A DNA stretch of 9,146 nt from Brevundimonas sp. (GCA_024711185.1 JANJTI010000287.1:1-9146); one strand, 5' to 3'; numbered from the stretch's first letter, positions 1 through 6,204 are shown. Program-made: numbers and translations. Notes: generated from the letters alone by a model not told the origin.

Positions 1-934
1 CATCCGCCCCGCCCACGGCCCCGGCGAAGCCCGCCGCTGCCAGCCGGAGCAGGTTTGGCCAAGGATCGCGGGCCGCCAGCATGCGCCGCGACGACCGCGC
101 TTCGATCATCGCCGGCGCCTCCCGTCCGAAAGCCTTGCCGATCGAGCGCCACATCAGCCGCAGCGCCCGTATCTTGGCGAGGCTGTCGAAACAGGTCTGG
201 TCCACGGAGACGCCGAGCACCGTCCCCTTCAGCGCCCGCTCGGCCGTCATCCCGGCCGCCATCGCCGCCTTGACCAGCGCCACCGCGTTCGCCGCCGCGA
301 AGGCCAGCTCCTGGGCGATCGAGCCGCCGGCCTCGTGCGCGACCTGTCCCGAAGCGAGGAAGAAGGTCGCTTCCGGATAGGCCGTGGCGTGTCGCGCCGC
401 CGCCGCGGCGGCCTCGGCCAGATGGTCTTCCATCCGCCGCGGCGCCCCCCCGCTCTCGGCAAAGTTCGAAATCGGGTCCATGTGGAACATCAACCGCGCC
501 CGCGGGGCGCCCTTGGCCGTCCCCGCCAGGGCGTCCGCCGCCGCGGGTCCGGCGAAGCCGGCCTCGAGCCCGACCGCCGCAAGCTCCAGCGCCACGCCGT
601 CCAGCGCGTGCGTCAGCGCCGCGGCGTCCCGCGCCACGCCGCCGCCCAGCACCACGGACGCCGCCCCGCCTTCCAGCTCGGCGCGCACGGCGGCGTTGGC
701 CGCCCCGGCGTCTTCGGCCTCGACCAGCGCCCGCAGGTCCCAGGCGCGCCCGTCGGCGTCGGAGGCGCGCGGCGCGAACAGCGGCTCCACGCCGGTCGCC
801 GCCGCGTAGAGCGGTCGTACCGCCAGCCCGTCGGGGTCCAGGTGCACCAGGCTCTCGAGCGGCCGGTCCTTCAGCGCCGTCTCGGCGAGCGCGCGCCACT
901 CGGCGGGCGAGGGGGTCGGAAAGGTCTGCGACAT
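1..934 (-). CDS. mutA: Methylmalonyl-CoA mutase small (beta) subunit, 3' end beyond left edge
   Basis: Reading the minus strand from the ATG at 934 gives 311 uninterrupted codons that run off the left edge. The protein matches the small subunit of the heterodimeric, B12-dependent mutase that turns methylmalonyl-CoA into succinyl-CoA in propionate, odd-chain fatty acid and branched amino acid breakdown, in the cytoplasm. Family landmarks are RPLY at about 40-43, WDLRAL at 65-70, the barrel segment HEAGGSIAQELAF at 200-212, AKIRALRLMW at 253-262, and RRMLAARDPWPNLLR at 283-297, followed by the start of an AVGGAD loop. In the region where the catalytic subunit carries its WTIRQYAGF substrate-binding segment, this protein has only WDLRALVEAE, as expected for the non-catalytic partner. 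A GGAG lies 6 bases before the start; a second in-frame ATG at 946 sits too close to AAGGAGG to be preferred. In many genomes mutB follows; it would lie off the left edge here. The GST gene is transcribed divergently. Confidence 0.9.
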   Translation of the reverse strand, partial: MSQTFPTPSPAEWRALAETALKDRPLESLVHLDPDGLAVRPLYAAATGVEPLFAPRASDADGRAWDLRALVEAEDAGAANAAVRAELEGGAASVVLGGGVARDAAALTHALDGVALELAAVGLEAGFAGPAAADALAGTAKGAPRARLMFHMDPISNFAESGGAPRRMEDHLAEAAAAAARHATAYPEATFFLASGQVAHEAGGSIAQELAFAAANAVALVKAAMAAGMTAERALKGTVLGVSVDQTCFDSLAKIRALRLMWRSIGKAFGREAPAMIEARSSRRMLAARDPWPNLLRLAAAGFAGAVGGAD

Positions 935-973
935 GGCTGCTCCCATGCCTCCTTGCGATGGCCGGGTCCAGAG

Positions 974-1024
974 GTGGGGGCTTTCCGCCACTACTGGCGT
1001 TGCAGTTCCGGAGGCGGCCCCCAC
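974..1024. repeat. Inverted repeat in the mutA/GST divergent intergenic region
   Basis: GTGGGGGC at 974-981 and GCCCCCAC at 1017-1024 are perfect 8-base inverted arms separated by 35 bases. They sit in the 119-base gap between two divergent starts. The space between them contains TTGCAG at 1000-1005, a weak possible -35 for the GST gene. It could be an operator or an mRNA leader hairpin for the GST transcript; nothing in the sequence decides between these. Confidence 0.4.
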
Positions 1025-1053
1025 ATCAGGTCTCCGTGCTGAAGGAGCTTCCG

Positions 1054-1755
1054 ATGGCCGACCTCTCCGCCTTCCCCATCACCCGCCGCTGGCCCGCGCG
1101 GAACCCGGACGTCCTGCAGCTCTATTCGCTGAACACCCCCAACGGGGTGAAGGTGTCGATCATGCTCGAGGAGACCGGCCTGCCGTATGAGGCGCACCTC
1201 GTCGACATCATGAAGGATCAGAGCTGGACGCCCGAGTTCCTGTCGCTCAATCCCAACGGCAAGATTCCGGCCATCCTCGACCCCGATGGCCCGGGCGGAA
1301 AGCCGCTGGCCCTGTTCGAGTCCGGCGCTATCCTGGTCTACCTCGCCGAGAAGACGGGCAAGCTCCTGCCGGCCGATCCGGCGGCGCGTTACCAGACGCT
1401 GCAGTGGGTCATGTTCCAGATGGCCGCCGTCGGCCCGATGTTCGGCCAGGTCGGCTTCTTCCACCGCTTCGGGGGCCGCGACTGGGAGGACAAGCGCCCG
1501 CTGCAGCGCTACGTCGCCGAGTCGAAACGCCTGCTCGGCGTGCTCGACGACCGGCTCGCCGGCCGCGACTGGATCATGGGCGACTACTCCATCGCCGACG
1601 TCGCCACGCTGGGCTGGGTGCGCAACCTGGTCGGATTCTACGAGGCGCGCGATCTGGTGGCGTTCGACTCCCTGCATCACGTCCCGGCCTGGCTGGAGCG
1701 CGGCCTCGCCCGACCGGCGGTGCGGCGGGGCCTGGAGATTCCGTCGCGCGGCTGA
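1054..1755 (+). CDS. Glutathione S-transferase family protein, YghU/YfcG-like disulfide-bond oxidoreductase
   Basis: This is a 233-residue cytosolic protein with the two-domain glutathione transferase fold. The ATG at 1054 is chosen because GAAGGAG at 1041-1047 lies 6 bases upstream; the frame is open further upstream, but that stretch is not GST-like. The N-terminal thioredoxin-like domain (about 21-104) has LYSLNTPNGVKVSIMLEE at 23-40. The TPN motif (Thr28, Asn30) marks the nu-class YghU/YfcG group, which use Thr/Asn near glutathione instead of a classical Tyr or Cys and reduce disulfides. IPAI at 71-74 with the cis-Pro, and ES at 89-90, are the usual glutathione-contacting elements. The helical domain (about 112-225) carries the SIADVA N-capping box at 179-184. 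Substrate is not evident. The gene is divergent from mutA and is followed 55 bases later by a small same-strand gene. Confidence 0.88.
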   Translation: MADLSAFPITRRWPARNPDVLQLYSLNTPNGVKVSIMLEETGLPYEAHLVDIMKDQSWTPEFLSLNPNGKIPAILDPDGPGGKPLALFESGAILVYLAEKTGKLLPADPAARYQTLQWVMFQMAAVGPMFGQVGFFHRFGGRDWEDKRPLQRYVAESKRLLGVLDDRLAGRDWIMGDYSIADVATLGWVRNLVGFYEARDLVAFDSLHHVPAWLERGLARPAVRRGLEIPSRG

Positions 1756-1810
1756 GCCCCCGGGAACCCGCCCGCACCGCCAAGGTTCTCTTCACACAAG
1801 GAGAAGACCC

Positions 1811-2005
1811 ATGGGCATGACCGATCAGGTGATCCGCGAAGTCCCGCGGCCGGACGTAGACGCCGATGATGCGCGTCTGCGGCGTATCCGCGACCTGCTG
1901 GCCGAGGCGCGCCACCGCGACAGCGACTCGGTCCTGGACGACATTGCGCAGGTGCTGGGCGAACGGGTCCGCCCGGCCGAAATCTACCAGAAGCCGCTGG
2001 GTTGA
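1811..2005 (+). CDS. Small conserved-looking protein of unknown function, 64 residues
   Basis: The ATG at 1811 has AAGGAG at 1798-1803 with a 7-base spacer, one of the best ribosome binding sites in the window, so I consider the gene real despite its size. The product is acidic at the N-terminal end (PRPDVDADDARLRRIRDLL), then forms a likely helix rich in Arg and Glu, and ends with VLGERVRPAEIYQKPLG. There is no signal peptide, membrane segment or metal motif. I do not recognise a family. It lies 55 bases downstream of the GST gene with no hairpin terminator between them, so co-transcription is plausible. Confidence 0.72.
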   Translation: MGMTDQVIREVPRPDVDADDARLRRIRDLLAEARHRDSDSVLDDIAQVLGERVRPAEIYQKPLG

Positions 2006-2038
2006 CGCCACGACGGCCGCGCGGCCCCACGCGCCGGG

Positions 2039-2050
2039 GCGGGATCCCGC
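2039..2050. repeat. Perfect 12-base palindrome in the gap before the response regulator
   Basis: GCGGGATCCCGC reads the same on both strands. It lies in the 243-base gap (2006-2248) between the small gene and the response regulator. A second compact dyad, CCGGT-TC-ACCGG, is at 2112-2123, and GGCCGCGCGGCC is near 2015. None is followed by a T run, so they are not obvious terminators; in a G+C-rich genome some dyads are expected by chance. Confidence 0.3.
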
Positions 2051-2196
2051 GATAATGGACGCGAGACGGCCGCGCTCCCGGTCCGATTGACCCTGAACGG
2101 TTGGAGGTCGCCGGTTCACCGGTCTTCCCAAGGCGCGCCTCGGCATGAGGTTCGGGAAGTCGTGCGGATGCATCAGGAAGCGTCAGGCGCGCGGCG

Positions 2197-2224
2197 TTGC
2201 CATTCGTCGCGCCCCGTCTATCGT
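2197..2224 (+). promoter_or_regulatory. Candidate sigma-70-type promoter for the response regulator operon
   Basis: TTGCCA at 2197-2202 and TATCGT at 2219-2224 are separated by 16 bases. The predicted transcript would begin near 2231, giving an 18-base leader that consists almost entirely of the ribosome binding site before the GTG at 2249. The match to consensus is moderate, so this is a weak call. Confidence 0.3.
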
Positions 2225-2248
2225 CCCCCCGAGAGGGAGGAGACATCC

Positions 2249-3073
2249 GTGGACAGCGTCAATGCGCCTGTGGCGCCAGTCAGCGAGACCGATCCGTTCG
2301 CCCAGCTGCGCGACGCCTTCGCCGGGCGTACGGCGCTGCTGCTGGAGGACGATCCGGCTCTGGCGGCCCATGTCGCCGACCGGCTTGCGGAAGCGGGCTT
2401 CGCGCGGGTGGACCGGTTCGACGCCGGCGAGGCGGCGCTGTCGGCGGCGACCGCCACCCCTTACGACATCCTGATTCTCGACCGTCACACCCGCGGCCTC
2501 GACGGGCTCGAGACCCTGCGTCGGCTGCGGGCCGGAGCGGGGCCCTCCTCGGACGCTCCCGCCATGATGCTGACCGCGCTGGGAGCCGAGCGGCAGAAGG
2601 TGGAGGGGCTGCTCGGCGGCGCCGACGACTATCTGGCCAAGCCGGTTGGCGACGAGGAGTTGCTGGCCCGGATCGCCGCCCAGCTGCGCCGGTCCGCCCG
2701 TCGCGCCCGGCCGGCGGGTTCCGACATCGTCAACGGTCCCTTCCGCCTGTCCCCCGGCGCCCGCACGCTGAAGCTGGAGATCGGCGACGAGGCCCGGCTC
2801 ATCGATCTGTCGCCGCTGGAGTTCGCCATCGTCTGCGAGCTGATGAGCGCCCGCGGCCAGCCGGTGACCAAGACCATGCTGTGGGACCGCTGCTGGGTGG
2901 AGTGGAACTTCCTGCCCGACAACTTCGTGAACATCATCGACGCCCGCATCAGCGCCCTGCGTCGCCGGTTGAAGGAGCAGGCGCCCGAACTGGGCGAGGA
3001 CCTGCACCCCCTCATCGTCTCGGCGCGCAGCCAGAGCCTGGTGTTCCGCGACCTCTCGTCCGGCGAAGGCTGA
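2249..3073 (+). CDS. OmpR/PhoB-family response regulator
   Basis: I choose the GTG at 2249 because GGGAGGAG at 2235-2242 lies 6 bases upstream; the frame is open back to 2087 but the extra residues do not resemble a receiver domain. The 274-residue product has an N-terminal tail of about 26 residues, a receiver domain (about 27-145) and a winged-helix DNA-binding domain (about 165-270). Receiver residues are the acidic pair Asp34/Asp35, phosphoacceptor Asp78, Thr109 and Lys131 in LAKPV. The usual Pro in the loop after the phosphoacceptor (D-x-x-x-P) is Arg82 here. The effector domain shows LSPLEFAIVCELM, the recognition-helix region NFVNIIDARISALRRRLK and the wing at the C-terminus. It should be phosphorylated by the kinase encoded 7 bases downstream and control transcription, probably including the adjacent protease gene; the targets are inferred. 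Confidence 0.92.
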   Translation: MDSVNAPVAPVSETDPFAQLRDAFAGRTALLLEDDPALAAHVADRLAEAGFARVDRFDAGEAALSAATATPYDILILDRHTRGLDGLETLRRLRAGAGPSSDAPAMMLTALGAERQKVEGLLGGADDYLAKPVGDEELLARIAAQLRRSARRARPAGSDIVNGPFRLSPGARTLKLEIGDEARLIDLSPLEFAIVCELMSARGQPVTKTMLWDRCWVEWNFLPDNFVNIIDARISALRRRLKEQAPELGEDLHPLIVSARSQSLVFRDLSSGEG

Positions 3074-3080
3074 GCCGCGG

Positions 3081-4520
3081 ATGTCCGGCGGCGTCCGGAG
3101 CGTGCGGGCCTGGCTCGGGCGCCGCACCACGACCCAGCTGGCCGCCGGCATCGCCGTGCTCTCGGCCCTCGCGCTGTCCGGCTCGCTGATCGTCACCGGC
3201 TCCGCCGTGCGACTGGAGCAGCGCCAGCGCGCCGCTCTGGCCGCCCTCGACGACTACAGCGCCATGGTCGCCAAGCTGAACGTCGAAAGCGACATGACCG
3301 GCGATACGATCACCGCCGCGGACGCCATCTATCTGTCGAACTGGCTGACGGCCTTCCAGAACGGCCCGGCGCGAAGGGGAGAGGCGCAGTCGCTGGAGGA
3401 GACCTGCCGCACCGGACGTGGCGGCGCCGGGGTGCGTTTCATCCGCGCGCCGGTCGGCAAGCCGGCCGGGCTGACCGCGCTGGAGACCGTCCGCGGCGTA
3501 CGGGCTCCGCAGCTCGGGGCCGACGTCTGGCTGGTGCGGCTCGATCCCGGAGTTCTGTGTCCGTCGCGGAGGGTCGAGGTGGTGGTGGTCCGCCGCTCCG
3601 TCGGGGCGCTGGATATCGCCGTCGGCCGCGTGGTGGACCGGTCGGGCGCGGCGTGGGCGCGGGCGGTGGCCATGGTCATCGGCGTCGGCGCCCTGTTGCT
3701 GGCGACGGGCCTCGCGATCGCCACCTTCGCGCGCCGGCGCCTGACGAGCGCGGTGACCGAAGTCAGTCGGGCGCTGGATCGCGCCGCCGTCGGGGATTTC
3801 TCCGTCCGCGCGCCGGATACCGACGTGGCGCCTGAACTCACCGAACTGTCCAGTCACGTCAACCAGACGCTGGACCGCCTCGAGGAACTGCTCGCCTGGC
3901 TGCGAGATTCCGCCGACCAGCTGGCCCATGACTTCCGCACCCCTCTGGCGCGGGCGTCGGCGCGGCTGGACCGGCTGGCGGCGACCGCCGAGCCGCCCGA
4001 GGCCCGAAGGCTCGCGGCGGAGGCGCGCGGCGACCTCGACGCCCTGATCCGGGCGATGAACGAAGCGATGGCCTTGCGCGACGGGGAGGCCTGGTCGTTC
4101 GAGACGGTGCGGCTCGACACCCTCGCCGCCCAGTGCGTGGAGCTCTACGGCCCGCTGGCGGAGGAGCGCGGGGTCTCCATCCGGCTGAACGCCGCCCCGA
4201 CGCCGGTGCTGGGGGTCCGTTCGCTGCTGCAGAGGGCCGTCGCCAATCTCGTCGACAACGCAGTGAAGTTCTCGCCCGACGGCGGGGTGGTCAAGGTGGC
4301 GGTCGGGTGCGACGCCGGCGGCCCGTGGCTGTCCGTCGCCGATCAGGGGCCGGGTTTCCCCGACGGCTCCGCCCCGGCGTCTTGCCCGGCCGATGCGGAG
4401 CGGGAGAGCCACGGCATGGGACTGGCTTTCGTGCGCGCCATCCTGCGCCGGCACGGGGCCTCCATGACGATTGATGACGCCCGGCCGGGGGCTGTCGTCA
4501 CGGCGCGCTTCTCGCGCTAG
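3081..4520 (+). CDS. Membrane-bound sensor histidine kinase with HAMP domain
   Basis: The 479-residue protein is the partner kinase of the regulator that ends 7 bases upstream. It has membrane segment 1 at about 19-40, a periplasmic sensor of about 150 residues, membrane segment 2 at about 193-216, a HAMP domain (about 217-270), a dimerisation/phosphoacceptor helix with LAHDFRTPLARA (His283), and a C-terminal HATPase domain. The ATPase boxes are N (NLVDNAVKF, Asn393), G1 (DQGPGF, 421-426) and G2 (HGMGLAF, 444-450). All residues needed for autophosphorylation are present. The sensor domain has no recognised fold but contains exactly two cysteines, Cys109 and Cys160, which could form a disulfide in the periplasm. 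The ribosome binding site is weak (GAAGG at 3065-3069), consistent with coupling to translation of the regulator. The signal is unknown; the downstream HtrA protease suggests envelope damage. Confidence 0.93.
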   Translation: MSGGVRSVRAWLGRRTTTQLAAGIAVLSALALSGSLIVTGSAVRLEQRQRAALAALDDYSAMVAKLNVESDMTGDTITAADAIYLSNWLTAFQNGPARRGEAQSLEETCRTGRGGAGVRFIRAPVGKPAGLTALETVRGVRAPQLGADVWLVRLDPGVLCPSRRVEVVVVRRSVGALDIAVGRVVDRSGAAWARAVAMVIGVGALLLATGLAIATFARRRLTSAVTEVSRALDRAAVGDFSVRAPDTDVAPELTELSSHVNQTLDRLEELLAWLRDSADQLAHDFRTPLARASARLDRLAATAEPPEARRLAAEARGDLDALIRAMNEAMALRDGEAWSFETVRLDTLAAQCVELYGPLAEERGVSIRLNAAPTPVLGVRSLLQRAVANLVDNAVKFSPDGGVVKVAVGCDAGGPWLSVADQGPGFPDGSAPASCPADAERESHGMGLAFVRAILRRHGASMTIDDARPGAVVTARFSR

Positions 4521-4530
4521 GCTCCCACGA
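4516..4530 (+). promoter_or_regulatory. Candidate internal promoter (-10) for the HtrA gene, overlapping the kinase stop codon
   Basis: GCTAGGCT at 4516-4523 matches the Caulobacter-type GCTA -10 element, and its TAG is the stop codon of the kinase. Initiation about 7 bases downstream would fall at A4530, which is itself the A of an in-frame ATG. CTGTCG at 4492-4497 is only a weak -35, with a spacing that is longer than usual. The site would allow protease expression independent of the two-component transcript. Confidence 0.42.
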
Positions 4531-4547
4531 TGACAGGGGGTTCCAGC

Positions 4548-5882
4548 ATGCGGCGCATGATCTACCGGGCAGGCGGGACGTTCGCTCCGGCGCTGGCGGC
4601 GGCGGTCTCGATCCTCGCCGCCGGTTCGGCGGTCGCCCAGACCGGCCCGTCGTCGCCGATTCCCTACGACGCGGAACGGGGCGTGTTCAGCTTCGCCGGC
4701 GGACTGGAGCGGGCGCTGCCCGCCGTCGTGCAGGTCACCACCCTGGGTCGCTCCGGCGGACCCAGCTCGGGAGACAGCGAGCCGAGACCGATCTCCGCCG
4801 GTTCCGGCGCGATCATCGACGCCCGTGAGGGCGTGGTCGTCACCAACAATCACGTGGTCGAGGGCGGGCGCAAATTCACCGTCGATCTTGCCGACGGCCG
4901 GATCTTCGACGCCGTGCTGGTGGGCGCCGACAAGGCCACCGACCTCGCGGTCCTGCGCATCGAAGGCGACGGCGCGGCGTCGGGCCTGACGCAGATCGAG
5001 GTCGCCAACTCCGACGCCCTGCGCACCGGCGACCTGGCCTTCGCGGTCGGCTATCCCCTCGGCCTCGACCAGACCCTGACCATGGGCGTGATCTCCGGCC
5101 TCGGCCGGTCGGGCATGGGCGACCGTATCGAGGACTACATCCAGACCGACGCGGCGGTGAATTCGGGCAACTCCGGCGGCCCCCTGCTGGACAGTCGCGG
5201 CCGGCTGATCGGCGTCAACACCTCGATCCTGTCCAGCGGCGGCGGCGGCAACGACGGCATCGCCTTCGCGGTGCCGAGCCGCATCATGATGTACGTGGTC
5301 AACCAGCTGCGCACGACCGGCGAGGTGAAGCGCGGACAGACCGGAGCCATCCTCGGCTCGCTCAACCCCGAGCGTGCGCGCGACTTCGGCCTGGGCATCG
5401 TGCGGGGCGCGGTGATCGAGGACGTGGCTCCGGGATCCTCCGCCGAGGCAGCCGGCCTGCGCCGCGGCGACATCGTCACCCGCATCCAGAACCGCCCGGT
5501 GTCGAACGCCGGCACCGTGGCCGCCGCCATCGGCATCGCGGAGCCGGGCACGACGGTCGAGGTGGTCTATCTGCGCGACGGCCGCGAGGGCCGCGCGGCG
5601 CTTCGGGTCGAGCCCGGATCGGAGCGCCTGGCTGCGATCGGCCTCGAGGCCGCCCTGGCCCGGGGCGCGACCTTCCGGTCCACCGCCGAAGGGGTGCAGG
5701 TCGTGGCGGTGGAGGGCGGCTCGCCCGCCGCTGCGGCGGGGCTGCAGGCCGGCGACATCGTCGAGGGGATCGACGGCGGAGACGCGGCCGGCCTCGCCGA
5801 TCTGGAACGGCTGGCGGCGCCGGGAGAGCGTCGCCTGACGGTGCGGCGGGGCACGGAGGCGGTCGAGGTTGTCCTGCCCTGA
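4548..5882 (+). CDS. Periplasmic HtrA/Do-like serine protease with two PDZ domains
   Basis: From ATG 4548 the product is 444 residues. A Sec signal peptide ends at about residue 30 (SAVA before Gln31), so the enzyme acts in the periplasm, degrading or refolding damaged envelope proteins. The trypsin-like domain (about 45-255) carries the full triad: His102 in TNNHVVEGG, Asp132 in KATDLAVLRIEG and Ser209 in NSGNSGGPLL. PDZ1 covers about 262-345 (with GSSAEAAGLRRGDIV) and PDZ2 about 365-444 (with GSPAAAAGLQAGDIV). Length and domain order fit DegP/DegQ/MucD-type proteases; I do not assign a specific symbol. GGGGG at 4536-4540 sits 7 bases before ATG 4548. The ATG at 4530, 18 bases upstream in frame, is an alternative leaderless start that would add six residues before the signal peptide. 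It follows the kinase gene by 27 bases and probably belongs to the same stress module. Confidence 0.93.
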   Translation: MRRMIYRAGGTFAPALAAAVSILAAGSAVAQTGPSSPIPYDAERGVFSFAGGLERALPAVVQVTTLGRSGGPSSGDSEPRPISAGSGAIIDAREGVVVTNNHVVEGGRKFTVDLADGRIFDAVLVGADKATDLAVLRIEGDGAASGLTQIEVANSDALRTGDLAFAVGYPLGLDQTLTMGVISGLGRSGMGDRIEDYIQTDAAVNSGNSGGPLLDSRGRLIGVNTSILSSGGGGNDGIAFAVPSRIMMYVVNQLRTTGEVKRGQTGAILGSLNPERARDFGLGIVRGAVIEDVAPGSSAEAAGLRRGDIVTRIQNRPVSNAGTVAAAIGIAEPGTTVEVVYLRDGREGRAALRVEPGSERLAAIGLEAALARGATFRSTAEGVQVVAVEGGSPAAAAGLQAGDIVEGIDGGDAAGLADLERLAAPGERRLTVRRGTEAVEVVLP

Positions 5883-5913
5883 AGCCTGGCGCCTCTGCGT
5901 CCGCGGCGGACAG

Positions 5914-5998
5914 CAAAACGCCCGCCGGGCCGGGAGGGGGAGGAGGCCAGGCGGGCGTCTCGCTTTGGAGGAAGCATCGGCCCGCCGAAGCCCTTGAT
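5914..5998 (-). ncRNA. Candidate anti-Shine-Dalgarno small RNA with 'cuckoo' architecture
   Basis: Read on the minus strand, hairpin 1 is GCTT-CCTCCA-AAGC (5975-5962). After a 3-base spacer GAG comes hairpin 2: ACGCCCGCC, a T/C mismatch, inner GGCC, a 13-base loop TCCTCCCCCTCCC, GGCC and GGCGGGCGT (5958-5918), then TTT (5917-5915). Both loops expose CCUCC, the core of the 16S rRNA anti-Shine-Dalgarno, and CCTCCTCCC occurs exactly across the inner stem and loop of hairpin 2. Two CCUCC-loop hairpins with the second acting as an intrinsic terminator is the defining layout of alphaproteobacterial cuckoo RNAs such as Rhodobacter CcsR. Such RNAs are proposed to act by pairing with ribosome binding sites or sequestering RNA-binding proteins. 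The 5' end near 5998 is inferred from a possible promoter. The alternative is that only a plus-strand terminator of the protease gene is present. Confidence 0.55.
5915..5960. terminator. Intrinsic terminator hairpin, strongest on the minus strand
   Basis: Arms ACGCCCGCC (5918-5926) and GGCGGGCGT (5950-5958) pair perfectly, extended by inner GGCC/GGCC (5928-5931, 5945-5948) across one G/A mismatch, with a 13-base all-purine loop on the plus strand. On the minus strand it runs directly into TTTT, a classical Rho-independent signal. On the plus strand the tail is CTCGCTTT, weaker but adequate to terminate the HtrA transcript 35 bases after its stop. Confidence 0.72.
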
Positions 5999-6004
5999 GG
6001 AACG

Positions 6005-6032
6005 ATCCAGGGGGCTGGGGGGGCTGTTCAGG
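6005..6032 (-). promoter_or_regulatory. Possible RpoH (sigma-32)-like promoter for the small RNA
   Basis: On the minus strand CCTGAA (6032-6027) resembles the CTTGAA -35 of heat-shock promoters, and CCCCTGGAT (6013-6005) partly resembles the CCCCATNTA -10, with a 13-base spacer. Initiation would be near 5998, 23 bases before hairpin 1. The stretch is C-rich, so chance similarity is likely enough that this stays a weak call. Confidence 0.25.
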
Positions 6033-6075
6033 ATCCGGAACCGCTCCGAACTCCGACGAGCCGATAAGTCCGTGT

Positions 6076-6092
6076 CGCCCCCCAAGGGGGCG
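6076..6092. repeat. Short G+C-rich hairpin
   Basis: CGCCCCC (6076-6082) and GGGGGCG (6086-6092) form a perfect 7-base stem with a CAA loop. No T run follows on either strand, so it is not an intrinsic terminator. It lies between the small RNA candidate and the DUF2794 gene with no role I can assign. Confidence 0.45.
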
Positions 6093-6204
6093 GGCGATGG
6101 GCCGAACGGAGGCGTTTTCGTGTTCGGGACGAATTCCTCGCATTGCGGCGTTCGCGACACGGCGGAACCGCAAGAACGGGGCTGGCCCGACGGGCGCGGG
6201 CAGG

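Noticed and set aside
335..1042. A 235-codon plus-strand frame near the left edge
   Set aside because: Arg/Gly/Pro-rich shadow of mutA, whose minus-strand protein matches the mutase family throughout.
991..1680. A 229-codon minus-strand frame opposite the GST gene
   Set aside because: Shadow frame; the plus-strand product has TPN and SIADVA motifs and a good ribosome binding site.
2015..2050. Dyads after the 64-residue gene as an intrinsic terminator
   Set aside because: The palindromes have little or no loop and no T run follows on the plus strand.
2087..2092. TTGACC as a -35 for the response regulator operon
   Set aside because: No acceptable -10 lies 16-18 bases downstream; the TTGCCA/TATCGT pair closer to the gene is a better, though still weak, candidate.
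2183..3196. A 337-codon minus-strand frame over the response regulator
   Set aside because: Antisense to an unmistakable receiver/winged-helix gene, with no recognisable motif of its own.
6024..6045. TTCAGGATCCGGAACCG as a possible SRP (4.5S) RNA core
   Set aside because: It resembles the GTCAGGTCCGGAAGGAAGC core only in part; the GGAAGGAAGC tetraloop-receptor portion and flanking complementary arms are missing.
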